A stretch of DNA of 64,000 bases from Candidatus Gastranaerophilales bacterium (lineage in GTDB: Bacteria; Cyanobacteriota; Vampirovibrionia; Gastranaerophilales; Gastranaerophilaceae), in contig CALVBD010000001.1 in assembly GCA_944325635.1 (NCBI GenBank), forward strand, positions 744,001 to 808,000, written 5' to 3'. Position 1 is the first letter of the stretch, and each line of letters opens with the position of its first letter. Positions 36,936 to 45,307 of the stretch are shown here, piece after piece. The notes below the pieces were generated by a model. The model saw only the letters and a list, made by a program, of their open reading frames with translations. It was not told where the DNA came from and made no database searches. A program made the translations under genes and the position numbers.

Positions 36936-38504
36936 TTACTTTCCGCGATTGAGCGCTGCCAGCTCTCTGTACATAATCTTATATTCTGTTGAACCGTCTA
37001 TGCTTTCAGCTTCTTTAATATATTCAAGCGCTGTTTTAACATCATTGTTAAGTTTATAAATATTACTCATTTCCGCATAGTATTTTGCGTTTGTTAAATC
37101 GTACATAATAGCACGCTTCATGCATTCGATTGCCTCCTCGTAATCTTTTTCTTCTTTTCGAACTAATGCAAGGTAATAGTAACCTTCAGCACAGTTTATA
37201 TCCAGAGAAATCACATCCTGAGCAAATTCTTTTGTTTTTTCAAAGTCACCCTTTAAATATGCTACTTTTGCACCGAGAATATACCCGTATATGTAACGGT
37301 CATTCATTTCTATAACTTTTTCCGCAAGCGAAAGCGCTTCATCAAATTTTTTCTCCTTGATATAAACATCTGCCAGGTCACTAATATAATTAATGTTATC
37401 CGGATTTTTTTCTATAACTTCCTGCATTACCTTTTCAGCTTTGTCAAAGTTATCCAGTTCATTATAAACTTTTCCAAGAGAAATCAATGTAAAAGAATCA
37501 TCACAGCCTGCCTTTAAATTATCTTCAAGAATTTTTTCGGCACCCAGGTAATCTTTATCTTTAAGTTTCAATAAAGCATGCAATACTCTTGCCTGATAAT
37601 GATTTTCGTTATGAGAAAGGATAAACTCCACTTCTTTTTCTGCCTTGTCATAGTTTTTCATCTCGTAGTACAAATATGCTAAAGAATATCTGTAATCAAG
37701 ATTTTCCGGAGAAAGCACTATTGCTTTCAGGTAAGAATTCACTGCCTCATCCTGCCAGCCGTTAAAAAAATATGCGTTTGCAAGATTATAGAAATAAACA
37801 GGATTATTTTTATTTATGTTAGAGGCTTGTGAAAAATATTTTATTGCATCAATAAATTTCATATCTTCAATTGCAAATAGGCCGAGATAATTCAGAACTT
37901 CGGGATTTTTACAGGATTTCGGGAAAGATGTGAAAATCTCACGGGATTTTTCAAAATCATTTTCATCAAAATAAATTTTCCCGAGAAGAATTCTGCAATC
38001 ATCATTTTCAGGATTTACAGAAGCAATAATTTCTTTAGCCTTATCACACTTGCCGCATTTGTAACATGCAAGAGCATATTCATAAAGACAATCCCCGTCC
38101 ATTTTGTCATAGTATTGTTCAATTTCATCAAGGCAATTCATTTTTCCGAGGATTTTAATTAATTCTTTTAAATTTGCCGCATCAGGTTCCACGTCATAAA
38201 CTTTTTTAGCCGCAGCAAGTGCATCTTCCAGGGCGTCTCCGCGTGTATATATAGTTCTTGAAAGTTTTAAAGACGCAATGTGTCCAGGCAAACTCGTCAA
38301 CACCTTTTCCAAATACTGCTCCGCCCTGTCATAGTTATGCAAAAGGAAATACAATTCCGCAATCTGATATAAAATCTCAACATTATCACTCTCTGTTTCA
38401 AGAGCTTTATAAAGCATTTCAATAGCCTGTTTGTAACACTCCTGAGATTTCAATTCAAAAGCTCTCTTTATATAATTAATAACTTCGTTATCCTGCATTA
38501 TCAC
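36936..38504 (-). CDS. TPR-repeat protein
   Basis: The 522-residue protein is a chain of about 14 tetratricopeptide repeats with the usual pattern (e.g. ILYQIAELYFLLHNYDRAEQYLEKVL; PVYFYNLANAYFFNGWQDEAVNSYLKAI; NINYISDLADVYIKEKKFDEALSLAEKVI). There is no signal peptide or other domain, so it is a cytoplasmic scaffold for protein partners. It overlaps the upstream FtsB/DivIC-like gene by 17 bases, suggesting a link to the divisome, as inference only. Confidence 0.9.
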   Translation of the reverse strand: MIMQDNEVINYIKRAFELKSQECYKQAIEMLYKALETESDNVEILYQIAELYFLLHNYDRAEQYLEKVLTSLPGHIASLKLSRTIYTRGDALEDALAAAKKVYDVEPDAANLKELIKILGKMNCLDEIEQYYDKMDGDCLYEYALACYKCGKCDKAKEIIASVNPENDDCRILLGKIYFDENDFEKSREIFTSFPKSCKNPEVLNYLGLFAIEDMKFIDAIKYFSQASNINKNNPVYFYNLANAYFFNGWQDEAVNSYLKAIVLSPENLDYRYSLAYLYYEMKNYDKAEKEVEFILSHNENHYQARVLHALLKLKDKDYLGAEKILEDNLKAGCDDSFTLISLGKVYNELDNFDKAEKVMQEVIEKNPDNINYISDLADVYIKEKKFDEALSLAEKVIEMNDRYIYGYILGAKVAYLKGDFEKTKEFAQDVISLDINCAEGYYYLALVRKEEKDYEEAIECMKRAIMYDLTNAKYYAEMSNIYKLNNDVKTALEYIKEAESIDGSTEYKIMYRELAALNRGK

Positions 38505-38961
38505 TCCGTTTTTCGTTATTTTGAGTATTTTTCTTATGTTTATGTTTTTTCTTTTTAGAATCCTGATTTGTATTATTTATAAGAACAAGAACTTCGTCTT
38601 CACCTGCCATTTTCAGGTTATTTCGAGCAATCTCTTCCAGACTGGAGGTTCTTGAAAATTGTTTTATATCATTCTTAAGTTCTTTATTTCGTGTTTCGGC
38701 ATCATCACGAACTTTTTCCATTGTATTAATCTTAGCTTTATATGCAATAATTTTTGAAATATTCAAAATCGCGCCAAATCCAACCTGAACAAGACAGAAC
38801 AACAATACAAAAGTCAAAAACGAATAATAAACACCTATTTTGCGTTTATGACGACGGATTTTTTTACGTGATTTCGCCGCAAGAGAATCCAGATGTTTCT
38901 TGCTTTTTTCAGACTCTACAATAACTTTTTGCGGTAAATTTTTACCTCTGTTTAATTCCAC
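38488..38961 (-). CDS. FtsB/DivIC-family septum formation initiator-like protein
   Basis: A GTG start with AAGGAG upstream. The 157-residue product has a Lys/Arg-rich cytoplasmic head, one membrane helix (YYSFLTFVLLFCLVQVGFGAIL, about residues 45-66), a short coiled coil (KINTMEKVRDDAETRNKELKNDI) and the family-type SLEEIARNNLKMAGEDEVLVLI segment, then a long Lys/Asn tail. These are the features of DivIC/FtsB, which bridges FtsL and FtsQ at the septum. The ftsL-like gene is at 43148. Confidence 0.85.
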   Translation of the reverse strand: MELNRGKNLPQKVIVESEKSKKHLDSLAAKSRKKIRRHKRKIGVYYSFLTFVLLFCLVQVGFGAILNISKIIAYKAKINTMEKVRDDAETRNKELKNDIKQFSRTSSLEEIARNNLKMAGEDEVLVLINNTNQDSKKKKHKHKKNTQNNEKRSDNAG

Positions 38962-39075
38962 GAAAGACTCCTTGTCCTGTAGAGAGTTTCCGTCCGCCGC
39001 CGCATAGGAATACAGCTCTCTTTATTTAAAATTATAAAAGAAAACAACTACGTATTCAATTATATTTTAAGAAAT

Positions 39076-39873
39076 TTACAATTGAAATTTAGTATTGAAT
39101 CTTATCTGTGACCATGAACGATCGTTATTTATATCGTAAGTGGTACCGGCACCAACTTCCAGCTTCATTCTGTCGTCTTTCAAGGGACTTACAGAAAGTA
39201 CAAATTCGCCCTTTCTTCTGTTTCTTGTAATATCAGTCGACAAAACAGGAGAAAGCGAGAACACCTTATTCAATTTTAATTCAGGCGCTATATAAAAATT
39301 ATCGGTATTCAGCCCGTATGTGGTAAGATTATTTTTCTTAAACGCCGAACTTATTGCAAAATGTTCGCGCTCGTATCTGGTAAACAGCGTCGTTGAGCGC
39401 TCCAGCTGAGAATTATCAATCCCTGTATTATACAAAGTACCCAGAGAAAAATTACCGTGTTTTTCGACAGATTGAATGCTCTGCGGAGCAATACTATATT
39501 CTTCATTACTGTACAGGGAATAATTTTTTCTTGTTTTAGGCTGAATTTTGCCGCCGTCAACAATATTTCTAGATTCAAATTTCTGCGGAACAGTAAGATT
39601 TAGTACAAAGTTATTTTCATCATCCTTCAAATAAACCACATCAGCAGCATCAACATATTCTTCATAATTCATAGCGTTAATCTTTTCAGGCTCAGGCACG
39701 GTCGAAACTTCTTCCTCTTCATTTGAACTTGTAATATCGTCAGGCAAAATATTTTTTTCCTCCGGCAAAGTCCAGATAAAAATATTCGGCAGAGTGACTC
39801 CTTCTTTTTCTTCTGCTATACAAGGCACTCCTAAACCAAACATCAAAAAAAAGATTAACAAAGCTCTTTTCAT
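39076..39873 (-). CDS. Exported protein with an outer-membrane beta-barrel-like end
   Basis: The ATG at 39873 gives a signal peptide (MKRALLIFFLMFGLGVPCIA). A Glu/Pro/Ser-rich linker (about residues 25-75) is followed by ~170 residues of alternating strands (FSLGTLYNTGI, TTLFTRYEREHFAISSAFKK, KGEFVLSVSPL, MKLEVGAGTTYDI) ending in IRFNTKFQL. The alternation and aromatic residues fit a small beta-barrel, although the last residue is Leu rather than the usual Phe. The family is not known. Confidence 0.65.
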   Translation of the reverse strand: MKRALLIFFLMFGLGVPCIAEEKEGVTLPNIFIWTLPEEKNILPDDITSSNEEEEVSTVPEPEKINAMNYEEYVDAADVVYLKDDENNFVLNLTVPQKFESRNIVDGGKIQPKTRKNYSLYSNEEYSIAPQSIQSVEKHGNFSLGTLYNTGIDNSQLERSTTLFTRYEREHFAISSAFKKNNLTTYGLNTDNFYIAPELKLNKVFSLSPVLSTDITRNRRKGEFVLSVSPLKDDRMKLEVGAGTTYDINNDRSWSQIRFNTKFQL

Positions 39874-40044
39874 AAGAATATTATAGCACAAAACGCAAAC
39901 AATAAAGACAACTATGAAGAAGATTGTAAAAGCGGTTCCGGCTGGGGCTGCTCTCCTATGTATATTCTTGATTAAGCCTTGAATTTAAAACCTGCGCGTG
40001 ATAAAATTATCCGTGCGAAATATAAAAGAAATCGAGGATTTAAA

Positions 40045-41514
40045 ATGAACGAAGTAAGAGTCAGAATAGCTCCGTCTCCAAGCGGAAACCTCCACATCGG
40101 GACGGCAAGAACTGCATTATTTAACTATCTCTTTGCCAAGAAAAATAACGGCAAATTTGTTTTAAGAATTGAAGATACAGACGCCGAACGTACAAGCCAG
40201 GCTTATATTGATAATATCTTTGACAGCTTGAAAGCGCTCGGGCTTAACTGGGATGAAGGCCCTGATGTAGGCGGTCCTTACGGACCTTATACACAGTCTG
40301 AAAGATTTGACATTTACCCGAAATATGTTCAGGAACTTCTGGATAAAGGTTTTGCTTACGAATGCTTCTGTACCCCTGAAGAACTTGAGGCTGAAAAAAA
40401 AGAAGCTACTGAAAACAAAAAAGCTTACGTTTATTCTAAAAAATGCGAAAATTTATCGGAAGAAGAAAAAGCTAAATTACGCGCAGAAGGAAGAAAACCT
40501 GCTGTAAGATTTAATATTTCAAAAGCACAAAAAGCTTTCCATGATTCTTCAATCCTGAAATTCGACGACCTTGTTAAGGGCGAATTACACATGGATACAG
40601 ACCTTCTCGGGGATTTCGTTATTATGAAATCAAATGGCACGCCGACTTATAACTTTGCCGTTGTAATCGACGATATGCTTATGAAAATTTCCCATGTAAT
40701 CCGCGGAGAAGATCATATTTCAAATACTTTCAAACAAATTCTTATATTTGAAGCACTAGGTGCAGAAGTTCCGAGATTCGGACACCTCGGCATGATTCTT
40801 GCACCTGACAGAAGCAAACTCTCAAAACGTCACGGTGCAACAGCCGTTTCGGAATTTGTCGAAAAAGGTTACCTCACGGAAGCTCTCATTAACTTTGTGG
40901 CACTTCTTGGATGGTCACCGTCTGACGGAAAAGAAATTAAAACAATTGATGAAATCGCTGCTGATTTCAGAATTAATGAAGTTTCGTCATCCAACTCAAT
41001 CTTTGAATATGACAAATTGAACTGGATGAACAGCCATTACATAAAAATGCTTTCTATTCCTGAATTGAAAGAAAAACTCAAACCTTACCTTGCAAAATAT
41101 GACCTTTCCGAACTCACGGATGAGCAGTACACAAGAATGGTTGAGGTTACTTATGAACCGCTTACCCTTCTTTCCGATATCACTGATGCGGTTCCGTATT
41201 TCTTTGGACAGGATGTCGAAATTGATGATAAAGCCAGAGAAACACTTGATACAGAGGTTTCTCAGGATGTATTAAATACATTTATAAAAGAAGCTCAAGA
41301 TTGGGAATGGACTGAAGAAAATCTTCACGAAAAACTGGAACAATTCAGAGCTTTCTACAAAGAAAAAGGCATCAAACCAAAAGTTACGATGTGGGCTATC
41401 AGAGCTGCAGTAACAGGCAGACTCTGCGGTGCCGATATGACTGCAATCCTTGCTATTATCGGTAAAGATAAAACTTTCCACCGCGTAAAAAATGCAATTA
41501 AACAAACTGTTTAA
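40045..41514 (+). CDS. gltX: Glutamate--tRNA ligase
   Basis: GltX charges tRNA-Glu (and possibly tRNA-Gln). The ATG at 40045 follows a GAGGA site; an earlier in-frame ATG gives an unlikely basic extension. Motifs: VRIAPSPSGNLHIGTARTAL with the HIGH box (HIGT), RIEDTDAERT, GPYTQSERFDIY, and the KMSKS-type loop LSKRHGATAV (about residue 257). The 489-residue length and the helical anticodon-binding domain are normal. It is single-copy here and ends with a strong terminator. Confidence 0.98.
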   Translation: MNEVRVRIAPSPSGNLHIGTARTALFNYLFAKKNNGKFVLRIEDTDAERTSQAYIDNIFDSLKALGLNWDEGPDVGGPYGPYTQSERFDIYPKYVQELLDKGFAYECFCTPEELEAEKKEATENKKAYVYSKKCENLSEEEKAKLRAEGRKPAVRFNISKAQKAFHDSSILKFDDLVKGELHMDTDLLGDFVIMKSNGTPTYNFAVVIDDMLMKISHVIRGEDHISNTFKQILIFEALGAEVPRFGHLGMILAPDRSKLSKRHGATAVSEFVEKGYLTEALINFVALLGWSPSDGKEIKTIDEIAADFRINEVSSSNSIFEYDKLNWMNSHYIKMLSIPELKEKLKPYLAKYDLSELTDEQYTRMVEVTYEPLTLLSDITDAVPYFFGQDVEIDDKARETLDTEVSQDVLNTFIKEAQDWEWTEENLHEKLEQFRAFYKEKGIKPKVTMWAIRAAVTGRLCGADMTAILAIIGKDKTFHRVKNAIKQTV

Positions 41515-41533
41515 TCTGTTACTGAATATTTTC

Positions 41534-41580
41534 GAAGGGCGGAATTTCTTTAAAGAAATTCCGCCCTTCCTTTATCTTGT
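41534..41580 (+). terminator. Terminator of gltX
   Basis: An 18-base stem, GAAGGGCGGAATTTCTTT (41534-41551), pairs perfectly with its neighbour 41552-41569, then CTTTATCTTG-TTTTT. Confidence 0.88.
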
Positions 41581-41687
41581 TTTTGTAACAAAAAAGTAAC
41601 AAATATCATTTTTCACTAAAGATTTTATTCATATATTCCGTAATCCCAGATACAAAGTATCAGGTTATATAAGGAGTAAAAAAACTG

Positions 41688-41939
41688 ATGAATGAACAAA
41701 TTGCATTTAATGAAAGAGATTTTCACTTTCTGAAAAATGTCACGGTAGAAGACCTTACAAATGAAACCTACCTAACCTCTATGATTGACTTCATTAACAA
41801 ACTTGATTCCAAAATAAGCAACGGAAGAATAGTTGTTATGGATCAAAGTAAACCTGAAAATACAAAAATCTACTCTTATGCAAAGTTCGTAGAAATATAT
41901 GACGAACACGGACTGGACGGCTTTTTATACAATCTATAA
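41688..41939 (+). CDS. Small acidic protein, paralogue 1
   Basis: 83 residues, MNEQIAFNERDFHFLKNV...; its last third IYSYAKFVEIYDEHGLDGFLYNL matches the end of the next gene (VFTYNKFLEIFDNYGLEGFAII). AAGGAG precedes the ATG. There is no known domain; the pair looks like a small helix-strand module duplicated in tandem ahead of rsmH-ftsL. Confidence 0.7.
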   Translation: MNEQIAFNERDFHFLKNVTVEDLTNETYLTSMIDFINKLDSKISNGRIVVMDQSKPENTKIYSYAKFVEIYDEHGLDGFLYNL

Positions 41940-41957
41940 CAGATATGGAGAATACTT

Positions 41958-42152
41958 ATGGACATTCAATTTATCTCGACAAACGATCAGACAGAAACAG
42001 AAATTGAAGCTATGGCAAAAAAAATTGAAGAAAACAATGCAAATGACTTAATCGAAATTACTGATCCGGATGGAACTTCTCAGGTATTTACCTACAACAA
42101 GTTCCTCGAAATTTTCGATAATTACGGATTAGAGGGCTTTGCCATAATTTAA
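41958..42152 (+). CDS. Small acidic protein, paralogue 2
   Basis: 64 residues with the same Y-x-KF-x-EI-x-D-x-x-GL-x-GF ending as its neighbour 18 bases upstream, but a different and shorter front. GGAG lies before the ATG. It ends 22 bases before rsmH, so it is probably in the same transcript. Confidence 0.7.
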   Translation: MDIQFISTNDQTETEIEAMAKKIEENNANDLIEITDPDGTSQVFTYNKFLEIFDNYGLEGFAII

Positions 42153-42174
42153 GATTTTGTGCTAAGATTTCTTT

Positions 42175-43104
42175 ATGGAATTTAAGCACTACACAGTAAT
42201 GAAGAATGAGGCTGTTGACGCACTCAAATGCAAGAACGGTCTCATTTACGTTGACTGTACGCTTGGCGGAGGAGGCCACAGCGAACTTATTTTACAAAGA
42301 ATTTCACCCGACGGAAGGTTAATTGCCTTTGATGTGGATGATGACGCGATTGACGCAGCTTCAGAAAGGTTAAAAGATTACAATAACTTAACAATTATAA
42401 AAGATTCTTACACAAATATTAAAAAAGTGTTACATTCTCTTGGAATAGAAAAAATAACAGGGGGTGTACTTTTTGACCTCGGGGCATCTTATCACCAGTT
42501 TAATAAAGCAGAAAGAGGTTTTTCATTTTCAAAAGAAGCTCCGCTAGATATGCGGTTTAATCAGGATGCGGAATTTTCGGCGTATGATGTTGTAAACGGT
42601 TATTCCGCGGAGGATTTGGTTAGAATATTCTCCGAATACGGAGAAGAAAGATTTTCCAAAAGGATTGCAAAAGCAATAGTTGAACAAAGAAGGGTTAAAA
42701 AGCTTGAAACGACTACTGAACTTGCAAACTTAATAGTTAGTGCCACACCGCATATAAAAAGCTCAATACACCCTGCTACACGAGTTTTTCAGGCGATACG
42801 AATTGAGGTAAATCACGAGTTACAAAATGTTAAAAATACTTTGAATGATGTGTTGGATTTACTCGACGTTGGTGCTATAATAAGTGTTATAAGTTTTCAC
42901 TCTTTGGAGGATAGGATAGTGAAAAACTTATTCAAGTACCACTCTCAGCGGTGTCACTGCGAAAAAAATCAAATGATTTGTACATGCCCGCCGCCGAAAC
43001 TGGAGCTTGTTAATAAAAAACCGATAATGGCGTCAGAAAAAGAAATATCTGAAAATCCGCCATCTCGGAGCGCAAAATTAAGAATCGCAAGATGTATTAA
43101 TTAA
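42175..43104 (+). CDS. rsmH: 16S rRNA (cytosine-1402-N4)-methyltransferase
   Basis: RsmH (MraW) methylates C1402 of 16S rRNA, and usually opens the division/cell-wall gene cluster. The 309-residue protein has HYTVMKNEAVDAL, VDCTLGGGGHSELIL (SAM loop), FDLGASYHQFNKAERGFSF, LDMRFNQDA, and SVISFHSLEDRIVKN. The Gly-Val-x-FDLGaS segment carries the Gly-rich methyl-donor site. RsmI, which 2'-O-methylates the same nucleotide, is at 60468. The ribosome site is weak. Confidence 0.97.
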   Translation: MEFKHYTVMKNEAVDALKCKNGLIYVDCTLGGGGHSELILQRISPDGRLIAFDVDDDAIDAASERLKDYNNLTIIKDSYTNIKKVLHSLGIEKITGGVLFDLGASYHQFNKAERGFSFSKEAPLDMRFNQDAEFSAYDVVNGYSAEDLVRIFSEYGEERFSKRIAKAIVEQRRVKKLETTTELANLIVSATPHIKSSIHPATRVFQAIRIEVNHELQNVKNTLNDVLDLLDVGAIISVISFHSLEDRIVKNLFKYHSQRCHCEKNQMICTCPPPKLELVNKKPIMASEKEISENPPSRSAKLRIARCIN

Positions 43105-43147
43105 TTTTGGGATACTTTTATAAAAACTAAAGAGTTGGGGAAGAAAA

Positions 43148-43609
43148 TTGAATACAGCGAGAGCAGGACAGAGTATAAATTATTCTTATCATTATGAACA
43201 ACAGGATTATACGATAAATCCTATACAACAAGCACCGGTTATTACAGGATATTTTCACAAGGAGAATATATATAAAGAAATGGCTATCAGGAAGGTAAAT
43301 GCAACTTTATGCGGAATTTTGGGAGTATTTGTATTAGCCGCTTTTATAAGCTATTACTTTGAAATGTGTCATGAAATAACATTGAATACTCTTAGCCGTC
43401 AAGTTACAGCTCTCAACGATGAAAATGCAGAATTACAAAATCAGTTGGACAGATTAAAATCATTTAATAATGTTGATTACAAAATGACTCAATATAACTT
43501 GCTGCAAAAAGCAGCAAAGGTAATTGAGGTGCCGGCAGTAAAAACGCAGGTTGAATTTACACCTCAAAAACCTTCATCTACTTTTGTAAACTGGGCTATA
43601 GGATATTAA
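43148..43609 (+). CDS. FtsL-like cell division protein
   Basis: A TTG start with GGGGAAG upstream, 43 bases after rsmH. The 153-residue product has a long Tyr/Gln-rich cytoplasmic head, a membrane helix (ATLCGILGVFVLAAFISYYF, about residues 52-71) and a coiled coil (TLSRQVTALNDENAELQNQLDRLKS). Position directly after rsmH and this architecture identify it as FtsL, even though FtsL sequences diverge widely. It ends two bases before the convergent prepilin gene. Confidence 0.8.
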   Translation: MNTARAGQSINYSYHYEQQDYTINPIQQAPVITGYFHKENIYKEMAIRKVNATLCGILGVFVLAAFISYYFEMCHEITLNTLSRQVTALNDENAELQNQLDRLKSFNNVDYKMTQYNLLQKAAKVIEVPAVKTQVEFTPQKPSSTFVNWAIGY

Positions 43610-43611
43610 AT

Positions 43612-44510
43612 TTACCTGCTGTAAACTTCTCCCAGAAAATCCGTCCAGTAATCTTTTCCCTTTTTTGTAGGATGGGTATTTGTTAGTGCGTAATACGCGC
43701 AAGATGTGTTTTTTGAAATGTCGTTTGATGTATTTGAGCAGTATTCCTCTCCTACATTATTGAAATTACCACAGCTGCCAGAAGCACTATTACACGTTGC
43801 AGGATTGTTTTTATGCTCCTGACCTACAGGTATTACAAGTCCATCTGTTGTAAATATAAACATAAAATAATCAATACCGTATCTGTTTGGCTTTTTCTTT
43901 CCGTTTATATCAACACAAATTACAGGCCCGTTCTGACCTGGCTTAGGAACATCATTTAATATCATCAAAGCTCCTGTCATATTATTCTTAAAAGAAGTAT
44001 TATCACATAAAAAAGAGGAATTCCTACCTGAAGAATTTAAGCCGCCTGAAAACTTTTGTCCGTTCAATGTATTCATAGCATAATACGGAATAAAATTACC
44101 TTCGTCATCAGCTGTTCCCATCGAACCTGAAGTTAAAGACTTTGTACCTTTATAATATGAAAATATTTTATTAGAAAATTCTGGTGTTATACCGTTTGGA
44201 TTATCACTCGAACCAATAGGTGCATTACCTACAGCATACTCCGCAACAGATATACCGTAATCCGCCTTAAACAACACTGCAACCTGATTTAATTCTGAAT
44301 ACGTTTTCAAAAATGCGGTATGCAATTCCTTGTTATGAGTCTTATTTATCAGTGCAGGCAATGTCATTGCCGCAACAACTCCGATTATTCCAAGGGTAAT
44401 CAAAACTTCCGCCAGAGTAAATGCGCAAAAACCAGTCCTTAACCCTTTCTCTGAGAGGAATTCAGCTTGCCCCCCCCCCCCGTAAGCACTCTTGTATCAA
44501 GGTTTTTCAT
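43612..44510 (-). CDS. Prepilin-like protein, probably phase-variable through a poly-G tract
   Basis: The mature part FTLAEVLITLGIIGVVAAMTLPALINKT and the Cys-rich end (CNSASGSCGNFNNVGEEYC) match its neighbour at 45308. No methionine start lies near the usual prepilin position; the sequence runs upstream in frame to ATG 44508-44510, which has a perfect AAGGAGG site. Between them are 12 G (44470-44481 as C). With 13 or 10 G the frame is continuous with a 30-residue leader (MKNLDTRVLT, Gly run, QAEFLSEKGLRTGFCA); with 12 it stops after QRKG. So the allele shown is probably OFF. A TTG at 44403 is an unlikely start. Confidence 0.75.
44470..44481 (-). repeat. Poly-G homopolymer, 12 units
   Basis: Twelve G in a row on the coding strand inside the leader of a prepilin-like gene. 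Reading in frame needs 10 or 13. Such tracts typically change length by replication slippage. Confidence 0.85.
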
Positions 44511-44530
44511 ACGTTCCTCCTTTTTATAAC

Positions 44531-44561
44531 ATAAGACTATCTTTATAAAAGATAGTCTTAT
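44531..44561. promoter_or_regulatory. Perfect 14-base palindrome before the phase-variable prepilin
   Basis: ATAAGACTATCTTT (44531-44544) with its exact complement at 44548-44561, loop ATA. It lies ~20 bases upstream of the ribosome site, close to TTGTTATAAT on the minus strand, so it could be an operator or a 5'-leader hairpin. No U-run follows. Confidence 0.55.
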
Positions 44562-44590
44562 TATAACAAATTATTTTTTAATATTCAAGC

Positions 44591-45223
44591 TTAATGCCTG
44601 TGATGGTGATGTGGAGGAGGTGGCGCCGGATGATGATGATGCGGAGGAGGACATACTATTCGCGGAACAGTTATTATCCTGAGCAGATTAAAGAAAGAAT
44701 TAATATTACGTGCTTTCATATAATCCTGCATAATCTTTTTATACTCACTAAAATTGATTGTATTTGGGTTTGAGCCTTCTTCATTATACATTTGCGAAAC
44801 AAGATTAAAATTATTAACAGTTCTGTTCATTTGATAAGCATTATATGGATACAAATGAGTTGCATTCCAATTGTCTCTATCTGCAGCAATAGTTTCATTA
44901 ACGCTTATCGTTCCGTTTCGTTTGCCTTTGGAATCAATGTCATTAAAAGTCTGCGCAAGAGATTTGTCATAATCGAAATCTGTTACATCACCATACACAA
45001 AGCAATCCGGTACATCATAAGCCGTTGACGGGATATATCCCTGATAATATGTAATCGGAGGAATTGGAGGAGGAGGCATTATGACCTGAGCATCCGCATT
45101 TTCCATAGGCATGGCAGCGGCAAGTGCAATAGCTGCTGCCCCTGCAGTATTTCTCATTGCTTTTTTAGTCTTTTCCCCCGTAAAATGCTGCGGTGTTGTT
45201 ACTCCTATACCTGAAACTTTCAT
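44591..45223 (-). CDS. Protein with EF-hand-like loops and a His-rich tail
   Basis: From the ATG at 45223 the product is about 210 residues. It opens KVSGIGVTTPQHFTGEKTKKAMRN (lineage N-tag), then an Ala-rich hydrophobic segment (AAAIALAAAMPMENADA) that could be a signal or anchor. DIDSKGKRNGTISVNE (about residue 95) has the Asp/Asp/Ser/Gly spacing of an EF-hand loop, and NEEGSNPNTINFSEYKKIM a second one. The last ~20 residues are CPPPHHHHPAPPPPHHHH. Calcium and transition-metal binding are inferred. It lies between two prepilin genes, which may indicate a shared role. Confidence 0.65.
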   Translation of the reverse strand: MKVSGIGVTTPQHFTGEKTKKAMRNTAGAAAIALAAAMPMENADAQVIMPPPPIPPITYYQGYIPSTAYDVPDCFVYGDVTDFDYDKSLAQTFNDIDSKGKRNGTISVNETIAADRDNWNATHLYPYNAYQMNRTVNNFNLVSQMYNEEGSNPNTINFSEYKKIMQDYMKARNINSFFNLLRIITVPRIVCPPPHHHHPAPPPPHHHHRH

Positions 45224-45307
45224 ATACACTAACCCTTATTTTTTGACCACATGATAATAATAGTAAGTAAAGATATTTTTTGTCAGTTCGTAACGAAAAA
45301 TTTACAT

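Noticed and set aside
38962-39075. tRNA-like gene in a GC-richer spacer
   Set aside because: No cloverleaf with T-loop GTTCRA and matching acceptor stem could be drawn.
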